Positions 11,861 to 21,861 of a DNA stretch of 64,000 nucleotides are shown here, one piece after another; position 1 is the first letter of the stretch; the number at the start of each line of letters is the position of its first letter. The DNA comes from Sinotaia quadrata (lineage: Eukaryota; Mollusca; Gastropoda; Architaenioglossa; Viviparidae). Where the stretch lies: NCBI GenBank assembly GCA_028829895.1, contig CM054182.1, forward strand, positions 17,132,001 to 17,196,000, in the 5' to 3' direction. The notes beneath the pieces are model-generated. The model searched no databases, was not told the DNA's origin, and saw only the letters and a program-made list of their open reading frames with translations. A program made the position numbers and the translations under genes.

Positions 11861-11924
11861 TTAGAGTAACATTAACGTAGAACGATCTCAGTTCCTGTGA
11901 ATAATGTTCTGTAACAAAACACGA

Positions 11925-12432
11925 CACGTTTAGAATAACTCTGATATCGAAACACATTTATAATAACTGATATCGAAACATTTAAAATAGCTGTGATATA
12001 GAAACACGAAATATTTAGAATAATTATGATATTGAAACACATTTAGAATAACTCTGATATTGAAACACATTTAAAATAACTATGATATCGAAACACATTT
12101 AGAATAAATATGATATCGAAACACATTTAAAATAAATGATATCGAAACACATTTAGAATAAATCTGATATCGAAACACATTTAGAATAACTATGCTATCG
12201 AAACACGAAATATTTAGAATAACTCTGATATCCGAAACACATTTAAAACAACTGATATCGAAACATTTAAAATAGCTATGATACGAAAACACGAAATATT
12301 TAGAATAATTCTGATACCGAAACACATTTAGAATAACTCTGATATCGAAACACATTTAAAATAACTGACATTGAAATACATTTAGAATAGCTTTTGTATC
12401 GAAATAAGAAACATTTAGAATAACTCTGATAT
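11925..12432. repeat. Minisatellite of about 26-30 bp
   Basis: About 18 copies of a unit like GATATCGAAACACATTTAGA. The array ends abruptly at a GC-richer island. Confidence 0.9.
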
Positions 12433-12436
12433 GAAA

Positions 12437-12750
12437 ACCTCATAGCACGCTGTGGTTACCGTTAAGTGTAACGTCAAGCTGGAACAACCCCCAAAGCAGC
12501 ACTTTCTTGACACGCGACAGCTTTGCAAAGTGCAAGATAAAAACTCTTTACAAGTCTGCCAAACCTTATCACAACAACACCTGAGCCCAAATGTCAATGT
12601 GCTTGCAATACGGTGTCCTCAACTTTCCCAATCAGCAAGGAAGTCAATTATTAGCACTAGCAGGCCAATTAAGGCCAATTCATGTCAAGATCTCAAAAGA
12701 CTAGAGTGCACGTTTTTTGTTCTGTTGTTGCCGTGTCGTGTTAAATGATT
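12437..12750 (+). other. GC-richer island, possible exon, frame unresolved
   Basis: Directly after the array, two plus frames are open: one for about 100 codons, containing KCNVKLEQPPKQHFLDTRQL, the other for about 48. The acceptor (CCTCATAG) has a poor pyrimidine tract. Two competing frames mean low stop density may simply reflect composition, so no gene is called. Confidence 0.2.
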
Positions 12751-13002
12751 AACTACGGTATGTTGGAGTGTGTCGCTTGTCTTTAGCTGACGACACAAGA
12801 ATAAAACATTAATATCAAAACTACCAAGCGTAATATTCTTGGCATTGTCACCGAATTCGATCTAAACTGGCAACGCAGAGTGTGGTCACGGGAGATAGGT
12901 TCCTTTGGAAATATTTGTATCAATTATTGATCAGCTTGGACGAGTTAAGTCTTTAGAACAGTCAGCTGAAGTTTTTGTTTTGCTTTTTGAATGGCGTTAA
13001 TG

Positions 13003-13286
13003 TTTACTTTATATCGTTACGACCGTAACTGGGCTCTCTATCAATGTACTACCAACATAACGCTTTATTACGACCGTAACTGGGCTCTCTATCACTGTAC
13101 TACCAACATAACGCTTTATTACGACCGTAAGTGGGCTCTCTATCACTGTACTACCAACATAACGCTTTATTACGACCGTAACTGGGCTCTCTATCACTGT
13201 ACTACCAACATAACGTTTTATTACGACCGCAACTGGGTTCTCTATCACTGTACTACCAACAAAACGCTTTATTACGACCGAAACAG
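13003..13286. repeat. 51-bp minisatellite adjoining a candidate exon
   Basis: About 5.5 copies of a unit containing TACGACCGTAACTGGGCTCT and ACTACCAACATAACGC. The last copy reads ACGACCGAAACAG where the candidate exon at 13287 begins, so the repeat ends at the proposed acceptor. The unit length is a multiple of three, so both strands stay open; that is not coding evidence. Confidence 0.85.
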
Positions 13287-13425
13287 AGACGCGCACTTCC
13301 ACCAGAAACCACATCGTCGTCGGGCGACGAAGCCTGCTGCCAAGAGACGGGCTTATCGCGATCACTTGAATTGCAAATGGGAGTGGTATCATGTTAATCC
13401 TTGGAAATATTATAGTAATCTCTAA
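13287..13425 (+). CDS. Candidate exon with basic stretch, unknown gene
   Basis: After the acceptor AAACAG there is one base and then 45 codons before TAA. The reading starts DAHFHQKPHRRRATK, is strongly basic (KPAAKRR) and ends WYHVNPWKYYSNL. The single leading base fits the two bases left by the exon at 10625-10701. The island is GC-rich compared with its surroundings. The local pattern L-x-C-K-x-x-x-W-Y faintly recalls the end of the catalytic domain of polypeptide GalNAc-transferases, but too little matches to assign it. It could be terminal, or end earlier at weak donors such as CAT|GTTAAT. Confidence 0.4.
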
Positions 13426-13429
13426 CGAT

Positions 13430-14185
13430 CTCTTAGTAATCGCTGTCAGTATGTTATAAATCTCTTTCAATATCATATAGATCTTGACAGTGTGAAATTA
13501 ACTGCAAATCAGTGTAACTGCTTGTGACGTTTACAGTACCATGACGCATTCATCGCTTACAATATCATAGTACTTTGAACTCTATTTGTTTCACTACTCA
13601 GCCAGAAGTATTCCCTTAAAAATCCATATTAAAGGTACAAGAGCTTGTATTTCACTTGATTACAGTCGACAAGTGTTACTTCAAGTTCCGTTTTAAAACA
13701 CACTTAGGCCTAATATTGCTTGAAGCTTCGTTTTAAAAACACATAGTTGTACTTTAAGTCTCATTTTAAAAACACACAAAGTTTTACTTTAAGCTTCATT
13801 TTAGAAACCTATATGCTTTGCTAAACACCTAAGCTATCCGAAAGAAATAACTTGAACTCGTCCATTTTAAAAATACACATGTAGTCTTGATTCACCACCA
13901 TACACCCTGGATCTAAAAGTATTACAGAACACTCGATGTGCATGCTGGTAAATCGCATGCAAGCTGGATACCTTTTATTACTTTTTCGTTTTCAATGTGT
14001 GATTGCAACTTTATGTTCGCGTAAACACATGTTTACATTATACAGCTATCAAAATATATCAGCCCACTGCTTAGTGTGCAGATGACTTCAACACAAAACT
14101 AAATGAAAATCGATCTCTAGAGCTGTGGATATTTGCAATTTATACTGTGACAAATATTTCCACCCCTTCCTTTATTTGTCACTTG
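13430..14185. other. Non-coding, with short AT-rich repeats
   Basis: A degenerate repeat of about 45 bp with the core TTTTAAAAACACA occurs three to four times at about 13690-13880. No gene is seen. Confidence 0.4.
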
Positions 14186-14189
14186 TTTC

Positions 14190-14548
14190 TTTTATATTTA
14201 CTGTCCATATTTATACTTTTATATTTACTGTCCATATCTGTACTTTTATATTTACTGTCCATATCTGTACTTTTATATTTACTGTCCATATTTATACTTT
14301 TATATTTACTGTCCATATTTATACTTTTATATTTACTGTCCATATCTATACTTTTATATTTACTGTACATATTTATACTTTAATATTTACTGTACATATC
14401 TATACTTTTATATTTACTGTCCATATCTATACTTTTATATTTACTGTCCATATCTATACTTTTATATTTACTGTACATATTTATACTTTAATATTTACTG
14501 TACATATCTATACTTTTATATTTACTGTCCATATCTATACTTTTATTT
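14190..14548. repeat. 27-bp minisatellite
   Basis: About 13 copies of a unit like TTTTATATTTACTGTCCATA. The open frames on both strands are artefacts of a 27-bp period. Confidence 0.95.
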
Positions 14549-14764
14549 ATGAAATATTTTTTGTGATAAATTGTGGAGCTCTTGCTCGCATTGCCGACAT
14601 TTATATGACATGTTTTAAAGTAGACATCATGCACTGAACGTTGAATAAATACACAATGTGAAAAACAACAGGGCCCTCCTAAAATGGATTATTAGACATT
14701 GCCCGGATTACTATCATAATTAATGTCACTGTTTGTGGAACTCAATAGAGTAAATTCAAGTGAA

Positions 14765-14957
14765 TGCATGAGCCCACCTCAAATCTTGTTAAGAATAAAT
14801 GGCTCACCTCAAATCTTGTTAAGAATAAATGGTTCACCTCAAATCTTGTTAAGAATAAATGGCCCACCTCACATCTTGTTAAGAATAAATGGCCCACCTC
14901 AAATCTTGTTAAGAATAAATGGCCCACCTCAAATCTTGTTAAGAATAAATGGCTCAC
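14765..14957. repeat. 30-bp minisatellite
   Basis: Six and a half nearly identical copies of a unit containing CCTCAAATCTTGTTAAGAAT and AAATGG. Open on both strands because of the 30-bp period. Confidence 0.95.
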
Positions 14958-14999
14958 TTCATGACGCAAGTGTTCCTGATAAGCCACCTAGTTCGGGCA

Positions 15000-16030
15000 A
15001 CCAATGGCCACATACTGGCCAACTATAGTTAACCACTGGTTGTCCGCTGGTCAACTGTAATTGACCAATGGGTGCTGAGCGATTATAGAGGGAAACCCTT
15101 GTTGTAAAAATCTATCTGTTTCACAATAATCTAACCAGGGAACCCACATGCAATAAGGACATGTCTAGTGATTCCTCTGTCTATCCCTACCCAGGAGCTG
15201 TGGTAAGGCCTTACACCATTGGCAAACTCCATTTGGTATCCTTTGCATCTTCTCTACATCTACCTTGGTACAACTGTTTTCACCTGTAAACTGGATGCAG
15301 CAAGCCATTCTGCAAACTCATGAAGCCAGCCAGTGAGCATTGTTTTCAAACCCGAAGGCCAGCCATGAATTCAAGATGTTATCTACCACAGTGGGAAAGA
15401 GAGACAAAACTCCATACAGGTCACATTGATCCCTTTTCATGAAACTATTTAATATCTTCTATCTCATGATGTACTTTTGTTCATGTTGTCAGTTGATTGA
15501 ACTAACTTTGTTAATAGATACTGTTGTTGATTCCAAGAACACTCTTAAGAACATTTAAAAAGAGAGCCCTTTTAGGCCTGACACTGTAATGAACTATCTA
15601 CCAGTATATGTTTGTTTGTGCATTTTGTATGTCTTCATTGTATATATCAATATTTGTATTTGATCAGTGTTGAATTACTGTGTAGTGTGTAATTAATTAT
15701 CTTGTTAATAAATTCAATTTATTTGTTTGTCAACACCCATTGTCCTGTGTTATAATATAACTGGGTTAAAAGGTTGGAATAGTTTGGGGGTTTAATAATT
15801 AAAAGACAATTATAGGCCTTTGTTTGAGGGTGTTCGCTATTCTGTTTGGACATGTGCCAGATCAGAGTTATTCTGTAGAGTTACTACAATACTAGGAATT
15901 AATCTGGGGAGAGTGAAAGGGGTACCCTTCCAGTCCGCCACCTGCAAGCTAAGAGGCATGAATTATATCTTAAGCATGTAGGGAGATAATTTTCTCATAA
16001 TTAAAGTGGCCCCCTCGTAATAATATAAAA
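15000..16030. other. Unique 1-kb block, possible mobile-element remnant
   Basis: A long stretch free of tandem repeats, with AATAAA at about 15708-15713 followed by T-rich sequence. It ends just before another array. Its compactness and isolation would fit a solo LTR or similar insertion, but I could not define termini or a target duplication. No open frame is convincing. Confidence 0.25.
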
Positions 16031-16039
16031 ATACCTGTC

Positions 16040-16290
16040 ACAGATACAAAGTACTTTGTGAACATGTAAAAGATAACAAAGGTCATTGTGGACATTTGTA
16101 AGACAAAGTTTATTGCGATCATTTTAAGATACAAAGATCGCTGCGGACATTTATAAGTAAGATACTAAGGTCATTGCAGACATTTGTAAAATACTAAGGT
16201 CATTGTGGATATTTATAAGTAAAATACAAAGGTTATTGTGGACATTTATAAGTAAGATACAAAGGTCAGTGTGGACATTTATAATAAGTT
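16040..16290. repeat. Minisatellite of about 33 bp
   Basis: About seven copies of a unit like AAGATACAAAGGTCATTGTG followed by GACATTTATAAGT. Confidence 0.85.
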
Positions 16291-16309
16291 ACAAGGTCAC
16301 TTTGCACCT

Positions 16310-16505
16310 TAAAAATGTCTGCACATATAGGTCTGTCATGAAAGTACAGGACAATATTTGTGTAGAAATGTACATTGACTGTACATATAGGTCTGTCGTG
16401 TAAGTACAGCACAATGTTTGTGTGGAAGTTATATTTACTGTACATATAGCTCTGTCATGAAAGTACAGTACTATGCTTGTGTGGAAGTTATATTTACAGT
16501 GACGT
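16310..16505. repeat. Tandem repeat of about 60 bp
   Basis: Three copies of a unit containing ACATATAGGTCTGTCATGAA and ATGTTTGTGTGGAAGT. Confidence 0.8.
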
Positions 16506-16810
16506 TTAATACATGCTTGCCACAGTGCTTCTTGTTAATCATTTCAGATATATACTTTTATTCTCCTGGGTGGGGCAGCAAGCACGAAAGAAAATTATCT
16601 GATTAAGACAGATGAGAAATCACTCGTCAATAAATGGAATGAGTGGATTCAACCAGGAAAACTTTCGTTTCTAAGTCGCCAATGTCAGAATGTGCAATTC
16701 CAAAGTAGTGAAGATGATTACTGATAGAGGGATTTATTTATAGACAAAATGACATATAAAGATTGAACGTGTTCCAGTTAAGGGAGAAAATAGATTTTAA
16801 AGTTATAGAA

Positions 16811-16950
16811 AAAATGCAAGCTTTAGACCGGAATGGGTGACGTCACACGCACGACTTCTATTGTGCAAGCTTTAGACCGGAATGGGTGACGTCACACGCA
16901 CGACTTCTATTGTGCAAGCTTTAGATCGGAATGGATGACGTCACATGGCA
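16811..16950. repeat. 49-bp repeat, three copies
   Basis: Two and a half to three copies of a unit beginning GCAAGCTTTAGACCGGAATG, each with the palindrome TGACGTCA. Confidence 0.9.
16838..16943. promoter_or_regulatory. Triple TGACGTCA (CRE-type) cluster
   Basis: The full palindromic cAMP-response element TGACGTCA occurs at 16838-16845, 16887-16894 and 16936-16943, exactly 49 bases apart. It is unchanged in the third copy although bases around it differ. CREB/ATF dimers bind this site in animals. Whether it works as an enhancer here is inference; a candidate plus-strand exon lies about 620 bases downstream. Confidence 0.5.
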
Positions 16951-17089
16951 GGCACATATACCTTACAGAAGACTGCTCTTTCTTCTATTTAAGACAAAAT
17001 GAGTTTTTGTAGTGTCCGATAACATGCGATTGTAGCCTGTGACAACCGAGCATAACCTAGTGTTAATAACATACAAAATGAAATTTTGA

Positions 17090-17370
17090 ATTGTTGACGA
17101 AGTGAGATTGTGAAGTAATGGAAGACAAAATGGACTGTGAATTAGTGACACTGTGATGTGAAGTAGTAGCACATACAGTGGACTGTGTAGTAGTGACTGA
17201 GTGGGATTGTGAAGTAGCAACATAATGGACTTTGAAGTAATGACAAAAAAGGGACTGTGAAATAGTGACAAAGTGGGACTGTGAAAAAGTGACAAAGTGG
17301 GACTGTGAAATAGTGACAAAAGGGGACTGTGATATATGACAGAGTGGGATGGTGAATAGTGACAATTTTT
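17090..17370. repeat. Minisatellite of about 24 bp
   Basis: About ten copies of a unit like GTGGGACTGTGAAATAGTGA. The minus-strand open frames here are repeat artefacts. Confidence 0.85.
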
Positions 17371-17414
17371 CTTTGATCATGATTATGTCCGCTTCCGAGC
17401 GAGGGAGAGATTTA

Positions 17415-17560
17415 AATTCTAAAAGATACTTAAATTCTACTTCTTTACTTAAATTCTACTTCTTTACTTAAATTCTACTTCTTTACTTAAATTCTACTTC
17501 TTTACTTAAATTCTACTTCTTTACTTAAATTCTACTTCTTTACTTAAATTCTACTTCTTT
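17415..17560. repeat. 19-bp minisatellite ending at a candidate acceptor
   Basis: About eight copies of CTTTACTTAAATTCTACTT. The last copy changes to CTTCTTTCAG and is followed at once by the candidate exon at 17564, so each unit is a near copy of its pyrimidine tract. Confidence 0.9.
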
Positions 17561-17563
17561 CAG

Positions 17564-17731
17564 ATTTTCAACCGTAGCACGTGCACAGGAAACTTCATGT
17601 ATCCGACGAAGCAGAGCTACGACTCTTGTCTTGATGAAGGAAACGGTCAACGATCACTCTTAAAGTTTGAACCCCAGAAGATGTCGAACCCATATCACTT
17701 AATTAGAAGACAGTGTTCTGTCATCAAATGA
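17564..17731 (+). CDS. Candidate terminal exon, unknown gene
   Basis: A strong acceptor (CTACTTCTTTCAG) opens 55 codons in phase 0 ending with TGA at 17729-17731. The reading starts IFNRSTCTGNFMYPTK, contains YDSCLDEGNGQR and ends RRQCSVIK. A second frame is open for 32 codons but is shorter. The G-x-x-x...CLD pattern is weakly like a ricin-type lectin repeat, not enough to assign. The TGA would end the protein; a 34-bp array follows 80 bases later. The link to the exons at 10.6 and 13.3 kb is unproven. Confidence 0.4.
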   Translation: MFNRSTCTGNFMYPTKQSYDSCLDEGNGQRSLLKFEPQKMSNPYHLIRRQCSVIK

Positions 17732-17811
17732 AGCTGATACATAATGTGGAATATACAAATGTGATTGGTGTTTGAGACAAGTCCACTGAGATGAAGCACC
17801 ATAGTGAGGAA

Positions 17812-18112
17812 AAACTTTAATACTGATTGTTTTTATAGCGATTAAAAACTTTAATGTTAATGGTTTCTATAGTGATGAAAAACTTTAATATTGATTGTTT
17901 TTATAACGATTAAAAACTTTAATGTTGATTGTTTCTATAGTGGTGAAAAACTTTAATATTTATTGTTTCTATAGTGGTGAAAAACGTTAATATTAATTGT
18001 TTCTATAGTGATGAAAAACTTTAATATTGATTGTTTCTATAGTGCTGATTGTTTCTAGAGTGATGAAAACCTTTAATATTGATTGCGTCTATAATGATGA
18101 AAAACTGCTAGT
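17812..18112. repeat. Minisatellite of about 34 bp
   Basis: About nine copies of a unit like GTGATGAAAAACTTTAATAT followed by TGATTGTTTCTATA. Confidence 0.9.
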
Positions 18113-18144
18113 TTATATGTTGGGAAATGACGACAGTATGTGCG

Positions 18145-18148
18145 TGTG

Positions 18149-18197
<49 letters not shown>

Positions 18198-18245
18198 ATG
18201 TGTGTGCGCGCGTGTGTATGTTATCTGTTTATGCGCGTGTGTGTA
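18145..18245. repeat. (TG)n microsatellite, interrupted
   Basis: TG-rich run with TA and CG interruptions. Confidence 0.9.
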
Positions 18246-18249
18246 AATA

Positions 18250-18697
18250 AGTTAAATTACTATAAAACAAAATCCTCTGAAACATAATATACTAAAGGAT
18301 GTAGAATAGAAATGTATATGAAATGGATATTTAGGATTTATTTACACATAAACGAACACATTCACACACCCTCTCGCACATTTTAAAATTGTACATATAT
18401 ATTCATTAGTGTTTGCCGATGTTCGTATGAATGTATATATAAAAAAAAAAAAAAAACACCACCTCCCTTCTGAAATCGATTGTACTTCACTTAAGTGATT
18501 TTTGTTTATGGATTGATTTTTCCTGGCACAACTATAAAGCAAAAACAATATCTTCATATCTTTACTAAACAAATAAGTAATAGTAACAAACATATTTTAT
18601 TAACGGTGCACGCGAACCGAATTCAAATTTTTCTAAATTTAAATAGTTGATACCAGAAGGTATTCTCATTCGTAAGTCGAAACAAAAACGATACCTG

Positions 18698-18700
<3 letters not shown>
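18250..18700. other. AT-rich spacer
   Basis: No gene is seen. An A-tract lies at about 18440-18455. Minus-strand AATAAA-type signals (for example near 18334-18339) could serve the nuclease-helicase gene that ends at 19674; this is inference only. Confidence 0.3.
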
Positions 18701-18701
<1 letters not shown>

Positions 18702-18774
<73 letters not shown>

Positions 18775-18850
18775 GCACGCACGCACACACACACATTCAC
18801 ACACGCACGCACACACACACATATATATATACACATACACATGCATACAC
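18702..18850. repeat. (CA)n microsatellite
   Basis: About 34 CA units, then CG- and TA-interrupted CA repeats. The frames TH-TH and CV-CV are artefacts. Confidence 0.95.
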
Positions 18851-19190
18851 ACATTCACATACATATACATATGAACACACTTTTGAGTTCTCTATCCAAA
18901 TATAGCCACAAGACTAGGAAAGTAGACCTATTCCGGTCAAAAGTGAAACAGTTACGACATATTTGAAATGCTGTTCTGTTCAGGCGTGCACTCACAGGGT
19001 CGGGCGTGAAAAAAACCCGCGAAAATAGTTACGAATTAAAAGGACAAAAATTCACAAAGTTCAAATGTCAGTTTGACGATACTTTTTGAAGATTTGCAAC
19101 CAAGTACATCAGTGCTTTTACTTGTTTGTTTGATTTTGTCACGCGACGGCTCTATCGCTTCACTAAACGATCACTTACGACATAAACAGA
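18851..19190. other. Spacer downstream of the nuclease-helicase gene
   Basis: Nothing coding was recognised. It is probably 3' flank or 3' UTR of the minus-strand gene. Confidence 0.3.
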
Positions 19191-19194
19191 ACAC

Positions 19195-19695
19195 TGTTCT
19201 TTGAGGTAAGTAGAGACATAGACTATGTCAGTTGCAATATAAATAGAACAATGCTCTTTGAGATGACCACTCTATAGAGACATATACTATGTTAGGGAAT
19301 TACTACAGTCAGTTACGATATAAATACAACAATGCTCCTTATGTGTCCATCAAGAAGACATATATACGATGTTAAAGAATTTCAACAATCAGTTACGATA
19401 TAAATAGAACAATGCTCCTTATGTGTCTATCAAGTAGATACTATGTTAGGGAATTAATACAATCAGTTACGATATAAATAGAACAATGCTTCTTATGTGT
19501 CTATCAAGTAGATACTATGTTAGGGAATTACTACAGTCAGTTACGATATAAATAGAACAATGCTCCTTATGTGTCTATCAAGTAGATACTATGTTAGGGA
19601 ATTACTACAGTCAGTTACGATATAAATAGAACAATGCTCCTTATGTGTCTATCAAGTAGAGAGATATAGTATGTTAGGGAACTACTACAATTAGT
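19195..19695 (-). repeat. Minisatellite of about 65-75 bp overlapping a stop codon
   Basis: Six to seven copies of a unit containing TATGTTAGGGAATTACTACA, GTCAGTTACGATATAAATAG and AACAATGCTCCTTATGTG. The rightmost copy contains the last codons and stop of the nuclease-helicase gene: GTTAGGGAACTACTACAATT is coding there, and the match continues for about 50 bases. The array therefore looks seeded from, or fused to, the coding 3' end. Confidence 0.8.
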
Positions 19696-21861
19696 TGTGA
19701 CACGCAGCAGGACGCTGCTCGGTAAAGGCTTTTTTTGTTGTGGTCATCTAATTTTGCAATGACCTCGTCCACGCAGTCTAAAAGTGCTGAAGATGGAGAA
19801 CGCGTTGTTTCATGGGAATTAATTGGAGTAATAGAAAAATCAGGTTTTCTTTCGTCAAAAAGTTGGATTTCTTGTTTGTAGCCACTAGCTTTGGTTATTT
19901 GGCATTTGGATAGACTGGACATTTGTAGAATGGTTTCATCAGATTCTTGAGGAGTAACCACATCAGACAATTGGGGATTGGTTACTCCATATTTATGGAG
20001 ATTAGAAAATACTGCAGATGACTGAAGACTGGTCCCAAGAGACATCTGGAGACCAGTCCGTTTAGACAACTCAGGGTTTGCCACATTTAGGGGACTGTTC
20101 ACGTGAGATTCTAAAACATTGTTCGCATGAGACTGTAAAAGACTGTTCACAAGAGACTCTCTGGGTTTGTATACGTGAGATTCTTGGGGACTGTTCACAT
20201 AAGATTCATGACTGTTCACATAAGACACATTGTCTGCTGCTTGGAAGAAACCTTGTACACTTGTATTTTCCGTTGGGACTCGAACTGCAACGCTCTGTTG
20301 CAACTCATTTGTCTTGAGTTGGAACGGCACAAAAATGACCACCTTTCTCTCCAGGCCACGTGCAATGAGGACGTCCGTAAGCACGACGCTGTTCTGGTGC
20401 TTGGACTTAGAGAACGAATCTGCCTCAGCGTGCGATACTACCAGGACAGGAATGCCACAGCTCTGAAGACACAGGAGGAAAACTGAAGACTTTATCGTCT
20501 GCCAATCAAGTTGATGCTCTTCTTCAGCCAGGCACTTGCGGCCAAACCCATCTTCCCTCTGCTTCTGTGGCAAGGCGGTCAAGATGATGATGTCCTTGAA
20601 GTCCAGTTTTCCAGGAGAAGAGCACTTGGGTATTTCATTCACTGCTTTTCTGGAGGTGCCAAGAATTGGAAATGCAGGAACTTCGGAATCTTTGATGAGA
20701 TTCTTGATAGAAATGGCAACCTCACGTGCACATTCCCAGCACTGAAGAGGCAATTCTTGAGCGACAAGCGAACTGCCTTTTGCTGCAACAACACAGAGGT
20801 TCTGGGAAGTTTGGTAATGCAAGCTGTCACTGGCACACTGTGGCGATGAGTCTCTTTGAAGAACCAAAGGCGATGATTGCTTCCCTTTTCCTGAGGACTG
20901 TTTGAGAGGCGAGGAGCATGGGTCAGAGGTTAAGTGTTCTTTAGGGAGAGGTATATCAGTTTTGGTTTTGGTAATTTGAGCATTGTCTGCGGTGTCCAGT
21001 GCCAGCTTTGGCGGGTGGTTGTGGTGAATGAGGATGCAAGGAGGCCCGTCTGTGGCAAGACCAGAACCCAGGCTGGACGTGACATAAACCGTCTTCCAAG
21101 GACTCCTCCACTCCAGCTTCTCCAGGAGGGTTTGAACTGTCGGAGGACAGCGAGATACCGCGGAGAGCCTAATGAGCAAAAATTCACTCAAAGCATTTTC
21201 TCTCATCAGTGGAGCAGAAGTGGAGCACCATAGACTGTGCACAGACTGCAAGTCATTGAAAATACTCAAAACGCATTTAACCAAAGGATTGCAAGGGCAC
21301 ACGTCATCGATGATGAAATGGGCTATCGGACCGTAACCCGCTACTGTCTCCATAGGGACTTCGCTTCCTTGGCTGCTTTTACAACATCGCGTAGAGACCG
21401 TTTGTTGTATGGCGCCAGCACTGGATTCAGCCAAGACGTTGTTGACAGAGGTCTCGATTTTTCCTCTGACGTCATCCGTGTCGTATTGACATAGGCCCAG
21501 ATCCAGGACCTTCGCACGATACCGTGATCCATTGTCCACTCCGCTGTTTATGGCTTCCTGCAAGGCGTACGCATTGGGCAGTCCGCACTTGTTCTTGCCT
21601 ATACTGACCACCACCACCAGCCGGCCCTCCTCCAGCCACTGGCGACCTTTCAGGGCGAGGATCATGGACTTGCCGGCACCGGGCGGTCCGACCAGCGCCA
21701 CGCGTCTCCCTTCCCTGTCGAGAGTCTGGGACTGTTGTGGTGTGAGAGTCAGGGACGTTGTGCACACGGCTGTCTCGCTGACGGCTTGACCGTAGGTTCG
21801 CACCTCCACTCGAGACTTGCTGTTCGGGTGCACGTTGAGAGAAGACAATAGGCCGCATACA
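19674..21861 (-). CDS. Exon D: helicase-like ATPase domain and stop
   Basis: The acceptor ATATTTACAG precedes one split base and 728 codons plus TAA. The first codons (VCGL) complete the phase left by exon C. In order: GQAVSETA, then TPQQSQTLDREG, a pattern typical ahead of the ATPase; Walker A; Walker B; RCPPTVQTLLEKLEWR; ATDGPP; WECAREVA; LTDVLIARGLERKVV; and a low-complexity region of about 11-residue units such as ESHVNSP; then the C-terminus. The last motif lacks the arginine usual in SF1 motif VI (two cysteines stand there), so hydrolysis may be weak. Many short antisense frames across this exon are shadows. Confidence 0.85.

Noticed and set aside
13009..13476. 155-codon minus frame opposite the 51-bp array
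   Set aside because: Antisense of a repeat with a period divisible by three; no splice sites or start support it.
14125..14637. 170-codon plus frame rich in IFTVHIY
   Set aside because: Product of a 27-bp tandem repeat that is open on both strands.
15000..16030. LTR retrotransposon call
   Set aside because: No pair of long terminal repeats, primer binding site, or gag/pol frames could be recognised; kept only as a possible remnant.
13287..17731. GalNAc-transferase reading (CK...WY followed by a CLD lectin-like exon)
   Set aside because: Only a few residues match, the phases require a poor donor, and the WGGE, DxH and HVGH regions were not found upstream.
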